A stretch of 64,000 nt of DNA. Origin: Rhododendron vialii. Taxonomy: Eukaryota > Streptophyta > Magnoliopsida > Ericales > Ericaceae. The stretch covers positions 24,401,564-24,465,563 of the forward strand of contig NC_080561.1 of the NCBI RefSeq assembly GCF_030253575.1. The letters run 5' to 3'. This document shows positions 11,280 through 22,877 of the stretch, piece after piece. The position numbers and the translations under genes were made by a program. The notes beneath the pieces were generated by a model that saw nothing but the letters and a program-made list of their open reading frames with translations, was not told the DNA's origin and made no database searches. Numbering within the stretch: the stretch's first letter is position 1; each line of letters starts with the position of its first letter.

Positions 11280-12966
11280 AGTTGTAATGCCCCGAATTTC
11301 GGGAACGTTAAATAGACAATTCCATTGAAAATTAAATAGAGTCTGGCTCAATATTACATCATAATCTTAACAAAAGTACTTTTATTCAACAAAACAAGGG
11401 GGAACTAGGGTTTCTAGCTACTGCTCTGCTTGTTCCTCCATCCTAACTAGCTCCTCGGCTCCAAAGGCTTCCAAGGTGTAGAGCTCACCCTGTTCATCTA
11501 TAAGGTCTGACACATTATACCGGCGTCGCCACCAATATAATATGTCAGGGTCACCAAAGGTAACACCGTGAGCAACAAAAGCTCAATAGAATATATCATA
11601 CCCTCTAACCCTTAACTTATTAACAATCGATCACAAATTCAATGATTTCCACATAGTTCATACATATTCGACTAAACAGTTAACACTGACACATCCACAT
11701 TCATTATTCAAACTAACGTTGGTGTCCATTATTTTTCGAGTTTCTCCTACGCCACTCCTCTAGACCGTGTCACCATTTTCCACATTTCATAACCATATCA
11801 ACATTTCCAAAATCGTTTTTAACACACCCAACCTCGGTTCCGCCGTTCCTGTCTCCCGAGTATCCTCACAATGGTTTCGCCACACCGGGTTCCCATTGGC
11901 ACACTTTGCATTGGCTCCTCTCCGCGGATAACCAAGCCACACACCCAACCTCGGTTCTGTCGTTTCGGTCTCCCGAGTATCCTCACAATGGTTCCGCCGC
12001 ACCGGGTTCCCATTGGCACACAAAATACACACCACACAATGGGCTACCACGTCCGGCCACATTGCGGTTTCCAAAACATTTCACCCTTTCAAAACACGCC
12101 TTTTCATCAACCACGCCCTAGGTGTCATGTTTCTAACTTTCTCGATTTTCGTGTCACATTTTCATGCATAGACTCCACGGTAGGACTTTTAACAAAAGTA
12201 AACATAGAACATTCATTGTAATCTTGAGACTAAATTAGCAAGATCATCCAACTCTATATTACTAAGCATGCTCAAAACACAACTTAAAGCATAACGCCAC
12301 ATGTAAGGACGCCTTTGTAGTGAAAATCACTTATGCTTTAAAACAAGACAAGTAATACAAACAATTCATAATACATGCTCATAACCATCTAAAGATCAAA
12401 ATACGAATACTTCTATCAACGATAAAGTCTTATCTTTTGAAAAACCGTTCTTTATTCCTTTGAGGGAAATTCAAAACAACACATGTTTATTAGAATCAAA
12501 GTCGATTATTCCAACATGTTCATACTTCCATTAGCGAGAATAAGTTTACTAATTATCATGCATTTCAAACCTATAGGTGATAGATAACCTTATATATGAA
12601 AAATCCACTTATACTTCCAACATACGGTTCTATGTTATACGTTGAGTTTAGTGGACAAGGGACTCTACCTTTCTTCTTGGTGGTAGTTGACGACTACGAA
12701 AAGTAAGTTGGTGTTTGGGCGGAGTAACTTCTTACGGTGAGCTTCCGGGAGCTTCGAAAGAGAAGGGTTTCTCTCGAAACTAGTTTGTGACTAAAACTAC
12801 TCTACTTTATGGATCGAAAAGGTGGTTTGGGGATGAGTTTCTTGAAGAACACAAAAAGAGCTTCAAGAGGACAAGGAAAACTAAGCAAGAACAAGTAAGA
12901 ACACAAGCTTTCTTAGAGAGAGAAGTTGGAGGATGAAGGTGTGAGTTGAATGGTGAGAATGGGGTG

Positions 12967-12976
12967 CTATTTATAG
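12967..12976 (-). promoter_or_regulatory. LTR TATA box
   Basis: The reverse complement CTATAAATAG is followed on - by a pyrimidine-rich leader (CACCATTCAACTCACACC). The same box with a similar downstream sequence occurs at 62274-62283 in the related solo LTR, which supports a real LTR promoter. Confidence 0.7.
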
Positions 12977-13309
12977 CAAAAATTTGGACTCCCTCTCCTC
13001 CCCCATGGCCGGCCCTCTCTCTCTCTCTTCTTTCCCATGGATTTGCTCCATTGTTTAGTCAAATCAAGCCTTTAATCAAGATCCTAGCCTTCCCTCACTT
13101 GTCAATCCAACTTTTAGGCTATAAACTAGGTGATCATGAAGGGTTTTATGGCTTGTCTTGTCCTAGGTTGGGCTAACTTGCAAGGAAGAACAAATGATGG
13201 CTAGGATTGTACTTTGGAACACTAGAAATGGGTTGTAAAGTTGTCAAATAGGCTTAAGGCTATAAAGGGTAGCTTGTGGGAGTGTACAAAGTCACATGCA
13301 CACACCACA

Positions 13310-13361
<52 letters not shown>

Positions 13362-13405
13362 CTCTCTATCTCTCGGCCTCCTCTCCCCCCCCCCCCCCTC
13401 TCTCC

Positions 13406-13452
<47 letters not shown>

Positions 13453-13480
13453 ACCATGTATATATATATATATATATAAC
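13310..13480. repeat. CT, C and TA microsatellite cluster in LTR
   Basis: Long CT runs are interrupted by a C15-like run near 13387-13399 and followed by a TA run. Every reading frame here gives Ser-Leu or Arg-Glu repeats, so ORFs crossing it are not genes. Confidence 0.95.
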
Positions 13481-14190
13481 TACATATATGGTTATATATG
13501 TACTTAAAGATTCTAGGAAAGTAACTTTGGTGGGCAATTTAGGTTTAGGCCTATTAATCTTAGGGTTGCATGCATGCATGGCTATTCTTGCTTCCTTTGG
13601 AAGCAAAATGATGACCTTCCTTTGTATGACTTGTCTTGTCATATATGTACATTCAATGGCAAAGCCTAATATCTATTATCCAAGGGATAATATTTTCCTT
13701 AACATATACGGAGTATTAACCAATGGTTAAAGAAGTAATGATGGTAGGTATGGGCTTGAATGACCATTCATGGGGTATAATGATTACCCCTAAAGGTCTA
13801 AGGGTTCAATTAGGTTTGGGAGGGGTTTATAAGGTTAAAAAGGTCCAATTAGGGTTAGGGAAATGTAACTAGGTGAATTGATAGTCCGGTTCCTCCAACT
13901 AATTGGTTGAAAGCTAACTTTATTAGCCATGTAGGGCTTTTAGTCAAGAAATGAAATTTAAAGGACTAAAATCTAATTATGACGGATTATAGAAATTAAA
14001 AAGGAATATTAAAAGTAATATTAAGTAATTAAAAGAAATTTTGATAAATAAATGAAATTTTTATTCATTAAAAATTCCGAGTCGTTACACGGAAACTAAC
14101 TATAAGAAAGAACACCAATGGCAACATTCATCGGCAACAACATGCATGAATAACCGTGAGCGTGTTCTAAGTCGATTTGAGCTTTGTGGG

Positions 14191-14608
14191 GGTTCTCCTA
14201 TCAAAAAGTCTACTGTCAACGCACCAAAATGCAATGGCCGGCCACCGCACGCCGTGTGGGCCCCGCACTGATAATCTGAGTCATTTAATAATTTATTTAA
14301 AAAAAATCGAGTAGGCATTGTGAAAAATTAGCTTGATCCGATATGTATAGGTGCTCGAATCCATCTTCTCATCTTTGGAAAATTGGAAAGATTGGTTTTC
14401 CAATTTTTCAAAAAAGGAAGATTGGATTTGAGTACGTACACATATCGGATCAAGTTGATTTTCTGTTACGCCTACTCAATTTTTTTTTTTCAAAAATTAT
14501 TGAATGACTCAAATTATCTGTGCGGAGCCCAGAGTGGGTCCCACACGGCTTGCAGTGGCCGGCCACCGCATTTTAATGCGGTGACTGTAGCATTGTTGGT
14601 TCTCCTAT
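14191..14608. mobile_element. Palindromic MITE, Mutator-like, with 11-bp target duplication
   Basis: GGTTCTCCTAT occurs at 14191-14201 and again at 14598-14608. Between them 14202-14597 (396 bp) is a near-complete inverted repeat. Both arms contain TGGCCGGCCAC, a GTGTGGG block, TGAGTCATT, GAGTAGGC and TTGATCCGATATGT in mirror order, around a loop near 14360-14400. A TSD of 11 bp with long TIRs fits non-autonomous Mutator-like elements. It has no coding capacity. Confidence 0.82.
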
Positions 14609-14954
14609 ATGAAGAGACATTGGGGAGGCTCTCAAAAAAAACAAAAAGACATTGGGGAGTGCTAGCTGGGATTGCATTTAGGTGTTATATTAGGGTTTTA
14701 AGTTTCTCTTTGGTTACCATTAGGGTTTTAATTGTTTCCCTTTCAGGAGTTCCACTGGAGTTTTGTCTCTATTATTAAGTGCTTGTTTGGAAGTGACAGA
14801 CATAGTCAGCTCTTAATTATCTCTCCTCGTTCATACTAAATCCTCTCAATCTTCGGAATACATTTTAACTTATGATTAGGTGGAACCACGTAAATGATTG
14901 TTTTATTGCTTGATTATTTATTGGTTTGTATCTTCTCTACTTCGTGATTGTCAT

Positions 14955-16890
14955 AACAAATTGACATCAGAGCTCAAGGTTGCATTCTAGGCATTCCTTA
15001 TTTCCACTGTTCTTATTTTTTAGGAGCGTCTCGATTGCAATTATGATGGCGAAACAAGAATTGAGAAGTTTGATAGGCAAATCAATTGCTTTAGTCTATG
15101 GCGGGTGACGTTAAAGGCTTTGTTAGTTCAATTAGACAAGGCTTTGTTGGAAAATGACAAGAAACTTGAAAATATGGTGGAGGATGTTTGGAAAAAACTC
15201 GATGCTAGAACCCTCAATCAGATTTAGTTAAGTCTTGTTGATGATGTGTTTTGTGAGGTTGAGGAGGAGACTAAGGATTCCAAAATATGTTTGAAGTTGG
15301 AAATCATCTATACCATCAAGTCCCTCACGAACAAATTGTTTTTGAAGTAGCACCTCTAAACGTTTCGTATGAAGGATGATACTCTCGGGTTTTTATCCCG
15401 ATAAGCGAAAGTCAATATTGTTACAATAGTTAGATTAACACATTGGAGAAGGAGTTGAACATCTCATCTCTTTTCTTTTAGGACTTAAGTACATCCCCTT
15501 ATGCTGTTGGGCCAAAGGCCTCTTAACAGATGACCTGCCCTTTAAAGACCATTTAGATGAGTTAAATAAAATCATTATGAATCTGAAAAACATTGATGGT
15601 AAGATTGATGATAATGATCAAGCCCTTTGTCTTCCTCACTCCCATTTTAAATGCCCTCTACGGAAAATTCAACTTTTTTAGGAGTCAAAATTATTGCTTT
15701 AGATTTTAAAAATTAACTTTCAAAGCTGTGCAATTAAACAAATACATTTAAATGGGTTATATCTTTAGATTTGAAATTTAAAAACTATGCAATATGAATC
15801 TTGTTTGATAGATTTCAATTAGTTTTATTATACAATTTCTTTTAAATCATGAAATTTTTTGTCAATTTAAAGTGACATGAATATCAACAATGGACAAACC
15901 AATTGGCAAAAAAGAGTACTTTTAAAAGTTAGAATTGGAAGTTTGGTTTTGATGGTTATTGTTAGAAATGAGATACTTATTTTGGGACATCCTAAAATAG
16001 AAACATGGACATTTAAAATAGAGCGGAGGGATTAGAGTAAAATGTGCGCATTTTGTTACTACCCTAGCTAGTTTATGCACATGATACTATTTCCATAGAG
16101 TAAGTTAAATCCAGCTTATATTCTAAGGAATATATTGAGGGAAAAAGTATATGGTGAGAGTGAAGGCTATGCTGATAAATTATTTGTGCAAGAAAAACTA
16201 GTTGAGAGGAAAAATGGCAACAGATGGATTTCTGGTTCACTTTTCATTTATCAAGAGACAATTAATAAAGTTTTTTAACCATACGAAAACGGACATACTA
16301 ACGGAGATTGTCCTAAATTGAAAAATAAGGCTAAGAAGGAAGAGAATGTGGTTCTTCTTGGTATTGTGAAGGAGATTCTGATGAATCGAAGACTGTTTTC
16401 TCAATGACCATTTGTGATGTTTGTTCAGATACTGGATTGATTCTAGATTTTGGGTGTTCCTACCATGCTTCCGTCCCATAGAGATTGGCTTGCATCCTCT
16501 GAATCGATCAACGATAGTAAAGTTCTTGTGAAAAACAACATGCCCTGCAAGACTAGTGGGATAAGAACTATTAGAGTCAAAATGCATGATGGTATTCTAA
16601 GGACATTATTTGATGTTAGACATGTTCCAGATTTGAAGAAAATCTTATCCCTTGATTCCAATGGTTGCAAGTACATCACTAAAGGTGGAGTTTTGAGGTT
16701 TCTAAAGGTACTATTGTTTTAATGAAGAATCAGAGATTGAATAACCTCTATGCGATGGAGGACGGTATGGTTCGGTTATGGGTGTTTCGTCATTGGTTTC
16801 ATCATCGAAGGTTATGAATCTAATTTTGTTTTTACTTAGTTTTGGCATATGCAGTTTTGGCATGTTGCCTGAACTTGTCTCGTATCCTCT
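14955..16890 (+). pseudogene. Decayed Ty1/copia fragment: PBS-like site, gag, zinc knuckle, protease, GAG-pre-integrase
   Basis: TTGACATCAGAGC near 14960 looks like a mutated TTGGTATCAGAGC PBS. Frames from about 15040 give pieces of copia gag (NFSLWRVTLKALL, then RTLNQI.LSLVDDV), a TNGDCPKLKNKAKKEE knuckle remnant near 16310, a protease-like stretch around 16450-16700 (YHMLPHRDWLAS-type, here YHASVP-like; VRHVPDLKK), and WHMQFWHVA near 16846, matching the GAG-pre-integrase WHxxxGH motif. Stops and shifts occur throughout. An AT-rich insert at about 15670-16040 interrupts it. RT and integrase are not found. Confidence 0.78.
15670..16040. other. AT-rich insert in copia remnant, possible degenerate MITE
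   Basis: This non-coding AT-rich block separates copia gag pieces. Its right end (GCGGAGGGATTAG) resembles a Stowaway-type terminus, but I cannot find the matching left terminus. Confidence 0.35.
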
Positions 16891-17556
16891 CCATGGGTTG
16901 CCCTGTAGTTATGGCCCCCAAAGCGCTACAAGCTAGTCAAGGGTAATAGATGGCCCTCCTTCCAGATTCGTCCTCTCCATGGGTTTCACACAAGGTTTTT
17001 TATATTTTGAGTCAAAGGTGTGTTAAGTGCTGTGTCCCTAAAACCGATATATTGGGTAATTTGGTGCTCATATATATATGGTTTTCTACTCCTTGGTAGG
17101 TGTAGAAAAGGAAAAAGAACATGATTCTTGTATTCTCCTATTCTCCTTATATTCTCTTACATTTTTTTTCTTTGTTCATGTAAAATTATTAAACTATCCT
17201 AATTTTTTAATTTATTGTTCACATGATAAACACAAGAAATGAGGTGCAAAAGATTAAAAGAGCAGTGCAAAAGTCATTCTAAAAAACAAAAGAATAGAAA
17301 TTGGATCGTGTCTAAATTGCAAAATGATTGAAGTCTCCTCGAGAAAAATGATTTAGCATCTAAAATAGTAATTGATCATGGTATTGTGTGTGTTTGAATG
17401 ACTATTTTGAAGGAGATAATTAGTTTTCGAATAACATTGAGGGTCTATCCCCCTATCCGACCTTTTAGCTTATTACCTTACTCGGGTTTGCCCGTGCCTG
17501 AAGGCACAACACAACGTGAGATCTAATTAGTGGCAATTGTGCAATTAATATTGTTT

Positions 17557-17591
<35 letters not shown>

Positions 17592-18165
17592 CCGTAGGAT
17601 TTATGGAGCAAATCAATGGTTAGGATTTATAGAGAGATAAGATTCAAAAACAGTTCTCCTTTATTATGTAGATTTTATCTCTAAATTTTGTTGGCTGAAA
17701 TGGAACGGAATTGAATACCAAAGGTTTAAGAATGTGCCCGCAATAATTTTTCTAAAATGTCCCCTTTCCACTTTTTCCGCTTATTAAGGATAATTCACCG
17801 CATGGAGCATAAAAGAGGAATACTGCGGATATAGACGTAAGTGCACAAATCTTAGGTGATAAGAACTTGTTCATGCACGTGGCTAATATATATACACTAG
17901 ATGCAAGATCCACATACAACAAATAGTTTCAGCACATCTATATTTAGATCTATGCACTTTCTCAGTTTCTATCTATAGCATTTTTGAGATAAAGAAAGAG
18001 GGTTTAAGTAGGTTGGATGATAAGGAATCCTGTTTCCTAAACCAAACAAGGCATAAGGGCTTTCCAAGGGCTATACCTTCGCGTTCTGGTGCCTTTTTTG
18101 GACACTATGTTAGATCTATTCTCACTTCGTGCCGTGGACGTGACCTGAATCTGACCCACATTGGT
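16890..18165. other. Non-coding stretch with GA microsatellite
   Basis: No ORF or domain is recognised. A GA run lies at about 17557-17590. The stretch ends with CACATTGGT (18157-18165), the left target duplication of the MULE. Confidence 0.6.
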
Positions 18166-18260
18166 GGCTCCGGCTCCCATGCCCCAATCCGGTTTTGGGG
18201 CATCATGCCCCTTTTGATTTTAAATCGTTGGATCTTGTTATTCAATCTCAGCCCTTGATC
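18166..18260 (+). repeat. Left terminal inverted repeat of MULE
   Basis: About 80 bases match the inverted right end. The motif ATGCCCCAA..TTGGGGCAT is itself a small palindrome, so each terminus can fold. Confidence 0.85.
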
Positions 18261-18509
18261 AATTCCCCTCTCTCTCTCTCCTCTTAACCTTTTAAATCGG
18301 TTACTCCTCTGACTCTCACTCTCTCTCTCCTCTTAACCTTCTAAACCGGTTACTCCTCTGGCTCTCACTTTCTCTCTATCTTCTGCGTCTTCTCTTCTTC
18401 TCACGCCCACAGCATCTCTTCTCACGCCAGAGCAGGACTCCGCCATAACAGTCCCTCCACAACAACTCCTCCACAGCATTCTTGGACGCTTCTCCACAAC
18501 ATCACTCAA

Positions 18510-19154
18510 GGTACCTGCCCTTTCCCTCTCTCTGGCCAAAACACACACACGGCACACACACATGGCGTGGGTTGCTTGGGAAAATAGGGGAAGATTTAGG
18601 GTTTTGTGAAAATCAGGGCAGATTTAGGGTTTTCTGAAAATCAGGACAGATTTAGGGTTTTTTGAAAATAGAAACTTTTGGGGCATTCTCAATACCCAAC
18701 AGCTAGCAAATCGTGAATCCAAGTTCGGCATTGAATACCCAACAGCTACAGGGTTCTGTAGTTGGTTCTGTAGTTTTATTTTGTGCAAGTAGTCTCGGCA
18801 TTAAAGCCTTTGTGCCTAGTAAATGGTTATCAAATCAATGGTTGTCATTTTTATTGTAAGGTTTCAGGGCTGGACTGTGCGTGCATTTGTTAATTGGTTG
18901 GTTGAGAAATTTCCTTAACTTGGAAAGAAAGTTGAGTTTATTTATTTGGAATTTTTTTGAAAAGGAGTCAGGTAGTGATAAGTTCATATAGTGATCAATA
19001 AGTAACTCTCTGATGTGATCTGAACAAAAGAAAAATCACTTTGTTCTCTAGTGAATGATGCGCTTGCATTGGTCTGAAGCAAAAGAAAAATCACTTTGTT
19101 CTCTTTTACAGTTTTATATTTTTTGTGCAATCTTTTGTGTTGTTTTGTAGTGTT
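18510..19154 (+). promoter_or_regulatory. Likely 5' UTR intron and leader of the Ulp1-like gene
   Basis: CT-rich leader DNA (18255-18480, with a 56-bp tandem pair at about 18272-18383) is followed by CACTCAAG|GTACCTG, a good donor at 18511. TTGTTTTGTAG ends at 19150, four bases before the ATG. A leader intron in front of the start codon is the simplest reading. Three copies of an about 31-bp CAGATTTAGGGTTTT unit lie at 18585-18665. Confidence 0.5.
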
Positions 19155-22112
19155 ATGGCTCCACCAAAAAAGAAAACTAAGGGGAATGTGGTAGCTGTAG
19201 ATTGCCGTAATGAAGAGTTGAAAGAAATGGATGAAAAATGCCATAATGAAGTTCCGAAGCACCCTCGTAATGCATGGATATTTTTCTAATATGTCATTTT
19301 GCAGCTTTGTGAATCTATTAATGCAATGGCATAGATTTGTGATATTGTAGTTTGATTTGTAATTTGTTGGTTGTAGCCAAGAACAATGCAAGTTGAAGGA
19401 TAATGATCCGTTAAAGCCAATGGTAACTATTTAATTTTTGCTATATTGGTGTTTCCGTGTTTACACTTATATGGATTTTGAACTTCTCAAGCTAGAATTT
19501 GTACTCTTTCAATAATTGTAGTCAATGGAGGAAATTTCTGAAAAGTGGAAAGCTTTAGGAGACCATGCTAAGCGAAAGTACAAGAAAAAATCTATCAGGA
19601 GTACCGAGAAATACAAAGAGCACAAAATTAAGCTTGATCTTCCGAAGGGTCCGAAGGTGGTAATAGTATCTATGTTCATTCATATGCTTTTCAGTTTTTA
19701 TTGCTCTCGTGAAATTGATTAGAGTTGTTGATTTTATGTTTAGAACACCTTTACATCAAGGACTCAACTTAAGGCGGCTTATGATAGGATGCAAGAACTT
19801 GATCCGCATCAAGTAGAGAGTGTAAAAGCTATAGGGTTTGGAGGTATCTTACAACTGAAATGTACGAAGTTAGATCGAACTCTTTGTGAGTTGTTGGTGC
19901 AAAATTTCGATCCTGTGTCTCTTTGCTTGCATGTGCATGGCAAAGATTGCATAATTACACCACTAGATGTGAACCACATTTTAGGATTGCCATGTGGTGG
20001 CCAAAGGGTGATCCTTGAAGGGGAATATACCGAAATTCATGAATTGTGTTTGAGGCATAAAGTACGTGACCAAGGTTCTATATCTTTTGATCATTTACAC
20101 AATTATTTGATGAACAACAAAAAGGACGACGATGACTTCAAGGTTTCATTTGTGTTGTACATAATGGGGACTATTCTATGTCCAACATCAGAATTTGGAG
20201 TCAATAAGCGTTTTCTCCATGCATTAAAGGACTTGTTCTCTGTACGGGAGTTGGACTGGAGCCAATTTGTTCTTAAGTTTTTAGCCGAAGGGATTCAAAA
20301 GTATCAGAAAGGACGCAAAGTGATTCGGGGATGTCTATTGTTCCTAATGGTACATCTCTTAACTTTGTTTATTAAGTCAAAGTTTTTTTGAATGTTGAAT
20401 TGATTATGTATGTCAATCTTTGATTTTCCTACAGTTGTTTTACTTAGAGCATTGCACGCCAGCCAAATATTTCACTTCCCGATGTGGTATGCGACCTTCA
20501 CCCCGCCTCTCAGCTTGGGGAGATAAAGACATAAGGGAGAGAGCTTGTTGGTTCAATAAGATAAGAAAACGGAAAGGTGAAAAGGTAATGTGTAGCTGCT
20601 GTTAACCAATGATGAATCTTTTTCCGTGAGGATCAGTTCTAGAAATGTGCCTGTCATGTGGAAATGGACTGAATAATCTCATGTGGTTGCCGTTTACCTG
20701 TCAAGATGTTATGTCCAGCACTTGAGATTGAGTGCAGTCTATTATATTGCTCTTTTTTCGTGAGGATCAGTTCTGTTGTTACTGCTGAAGCTATTTTGAC
20801 TGTTGTGTTGCTGCTGTTCGTTTTGATGTTGTTTGATTGTAGTTGATGCTATGAGATATGGTTCTTTCCCATTTTTCATAATAGGTCAAAGTCATTGTTG
20901 AAGATGGAATTGGCAAGAGAGAGAGAATGATGAATCAAGGAAGGGAGGTTGACCATGATAAATCAATGGAGAATGACCAGGTTAAAAATCTAACTAGTAT
21001 GGTAGAGAGAATGTCGAGCCTCTTAGAAGAGACATTGGCCGCTATGCATGAGAAAGATAGTAAACATAAATATTCTGCGACTAATAGAGGCATTAACAAG
21101 AAAGACACTCCATCTGCCTTGGAGGAACCCGATGTTGAAGGACATTTTAAAACTAAGAAGGCAAAATGCACCGAAAATGCATTATCGGATCAGATGACAT
21201 CTCCTCTAAAGACAAACAAGGAAAAAGCCAAGGAGGAAGCTAAATTGAATGCTTCATCAAAGAAATTACGAAAGATGGCAGCTAATGTTCATGAGGCCTT
21301 GTCTCGTACGGCTCCTGCAATTGATGGCAAGAATAAGTGGGAAAAAAAATTGAAGACAAATAGGTTTGACAAATCTCAGCCGCTGAAGAGAAATGCCAAC
21401 AAGGTAACAAGATGTGATTAATTATTATATTCTTAATTCTATTACGGTTCTCTCATTAGAATGCGTGATTGTTAATTTGTAGAAGCCTACCATGGAAGCG
21501 GAACCCAAGAGGGCAGATGTAATGGCCACACTTTCCAACGAAAAGCAGTTGATGCTAAGATATGTCTTTGACCATATCCAGTCTGAAAGGTAGGAATTCT
21601 TACAAGGCAGACATAGTTATACATATTTAATTGTTAGACTAGTAACAATTTGCCTTATTACTTGTAGGGAAATTCTTTGTGACTTGGGCATAGAGCATTT
21701 AAATAGGCATGATTTTTTTTCTACAAGGCCGAATGAGTGGATTGAGAGTGGACTGATAAACTTAGTTGCTTTGAAAAAAACTCTACTACAAAAGAAGAGG
21801 TACCCGACTGGATTATGGCCAACGTGGTATTTGCCCACCTATTTTTCGGTATGTATTTGTCATGCATTACTTGTTTTAATAATTGCGAATGTGGTTATAG
21901 TTATTAACGTGTAAGTGCTCCCTTTGTAGAATTATGCTTTGCGTGGTGGTTTGAATGCCAAAAGTTGGGCCAGAAATTATACGGGAACTCATCGATACAC
22001 GGGGGAACCCCAAGCATGTGAACGGGTGTACATCCCAATAAATGATTCAGACAGTCATTGGTCTTTCCTTGTTTTGATGAATGTTGAAAAATTTTATGCC
22101 TGCTTGTGGTGA
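19155..22112 (+). CDS. HMG-box and Ulp1 (C48) protease-like protein of the MULE, nine exons, truncated catalytic domain
   Basis: Exons read as 19155-19285, 19377-19422, 19522-19656, 19744-20349, 20435-20584, 20885-21403, 21483-21589, 21668-21848 and 21930-22112, about 685 residues. Phases agree at every join, and all introns are GT-AG except intron 1, where CTAATA stands at the donor. Exons 1-3 spell an HMG-box-like domain (HPRNAWIFF, EISEKWKALGDHAKRKYKKK). Exon 4 is the helical region usual before plant transposon Ulp1 domains (IGFGGILQLKC, DVNHILGLPCGG). Exon 6 is Lys-rich and probably nuclear. The last exon reaches the catalytic His (VYIPINDSDSHWSF) but stops at YACLW, before the Asp and Cys. 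If made, it would bind DNA or SUMO-type partners rather than cleave. Confidence 0.75.
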
Positions 22113-22154
22113 ATGAAAGGATACCCTACCATTTTAGTGGCCATGTCATCAAAC

Positions 22155-22830
22155 TGGAGGTGCTTACCGTGTCAAATAACGTACTTACCATGAATATAGG
22201 ATGTACATAACTAAACTGGACATTCTTACCACAGATTTTGGAAAGAAAAAAACTCTACTGAAGGTGCTTACCATGACAAAGAACACACTTACCACGAATA
22301 CAAGATGTACTTAACTAAAATTGGACATTCTTACCACAGATTTTGGAAGGAAAAATAGTGACTGGAGGTACTTACCATGAAAAAGAACATACTTACCACG
22401 AATAAAGGACGTACTTAACTAAAGCTGGACATTCTTACCCCAGATTTTGAAAGGAAAAAATATTACCACAGATTTTGGAAGGAAAAAATAGTGACTGGAG
22501 GAGCTTACCATGAAAAAGAAAGTACTTATCACGAATACAGAATGTACTTAACTAAAGCTGGACATTCTTACCACAGATTTTGAAGGGAAAAATATTATCA
22601 CAGATTTTGGAAGGAAAAAATAGTGTCTGGAGGTACTCACCATGAAAAAGAACATACTTACCACAAATACAGGATATACATAACTAAAACTGGATATTCT
22701 TACCACAGATTTTGGAAGGAAAAAAACTCTACTGAAGGTACTTACTATGAACAAGAACCTACTTACCACGAATGAAAGATGTTTATAACTATAAACTGGA
22801 TATTGTTTCCACGAATACTGGATGTTTTTA
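22155..22830. repeat. Six-unit minisatellite with CTTACCA motifs
   Basis: Six units of about 104 bp (two carry an extra 30-bp internal copy) lie between the two genes. Each unit holds GGAGGTRCTTACCATG, ACTTACCACGAATA and ATTCTTACCACAGATTTTGG. I count about 20 CTTACCA-like words on +. The reverse form GTGGTAAGT recurs at 25510-27290. Confidence 0.85.
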
Positions 22831-22877
22831 CGATTACAAATGAAAGACATTACATGAAACAAAGGTTACGATTACAT

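Larger units (their letters stand above)
7377..14089 (-). mobile_element. Older Ty3/gypsy element on minus strand, 5' two thirds, cut by the nested element
   Basis: Read on -, the element has LTR (14089 to 11283), PBS, two extra ORFs, gag, protease and the first part of RT, which stops at 7377 where the plus-strand element begins. The remaining RT, RNase H, integrase and 3' LTR must lie left of the window. The RT bases at the junction encode a KIDL.SGYHQL..DEDI.KTAF type segment, which locates the insertion inside the RT palm region. Several in-frame stops show it is dead. Confidence 0.9.
11283..14089 (-). repeat. 5' LTR of minus-strand gypsy element, 2807 bp
   Basis: On + it reads TGTAATGCCCC.. 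to ..GAGTCGTTACA, so on - it begins TGTAACGACTC and ends GGGGCATTACA. It is the same family as the solo LTR at 60860-63813: the GAGTCTGGCTC end block, the GGAACCCGG-type minisatellite and the TATA region are shared. It contains CT runs at about 13312-13450, a TA run near 13459-13478 and two roughly 118-bp units at about 11820-12035. Confidence 0.9.

Noticed and set aside
13241..13730. Several ORFs rich in Ser-Leu or Arg-Glu
   Set aside because: They are translations of CT/GA and TA microsatellites inside an LTR.
14191..14608. Long hairpin considered as a microRNA gene
   Set aside because: Symmetry across nearly the whole length plus an 11-bp target duplication fits a MITE better.
19155..22112. 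Ulp1-like gene considered as a host SUMO protease
   Set aside because: It lies inside the TSD-bounded MULE and lacks the catalytic Asp and Cys.
22155..22830. Regular repeats considered as a CRISPR-like array
   Set aside because: Units are about 104 bp tandem copies with no unique spacers, in a plant transposon; it is a minisatellite.
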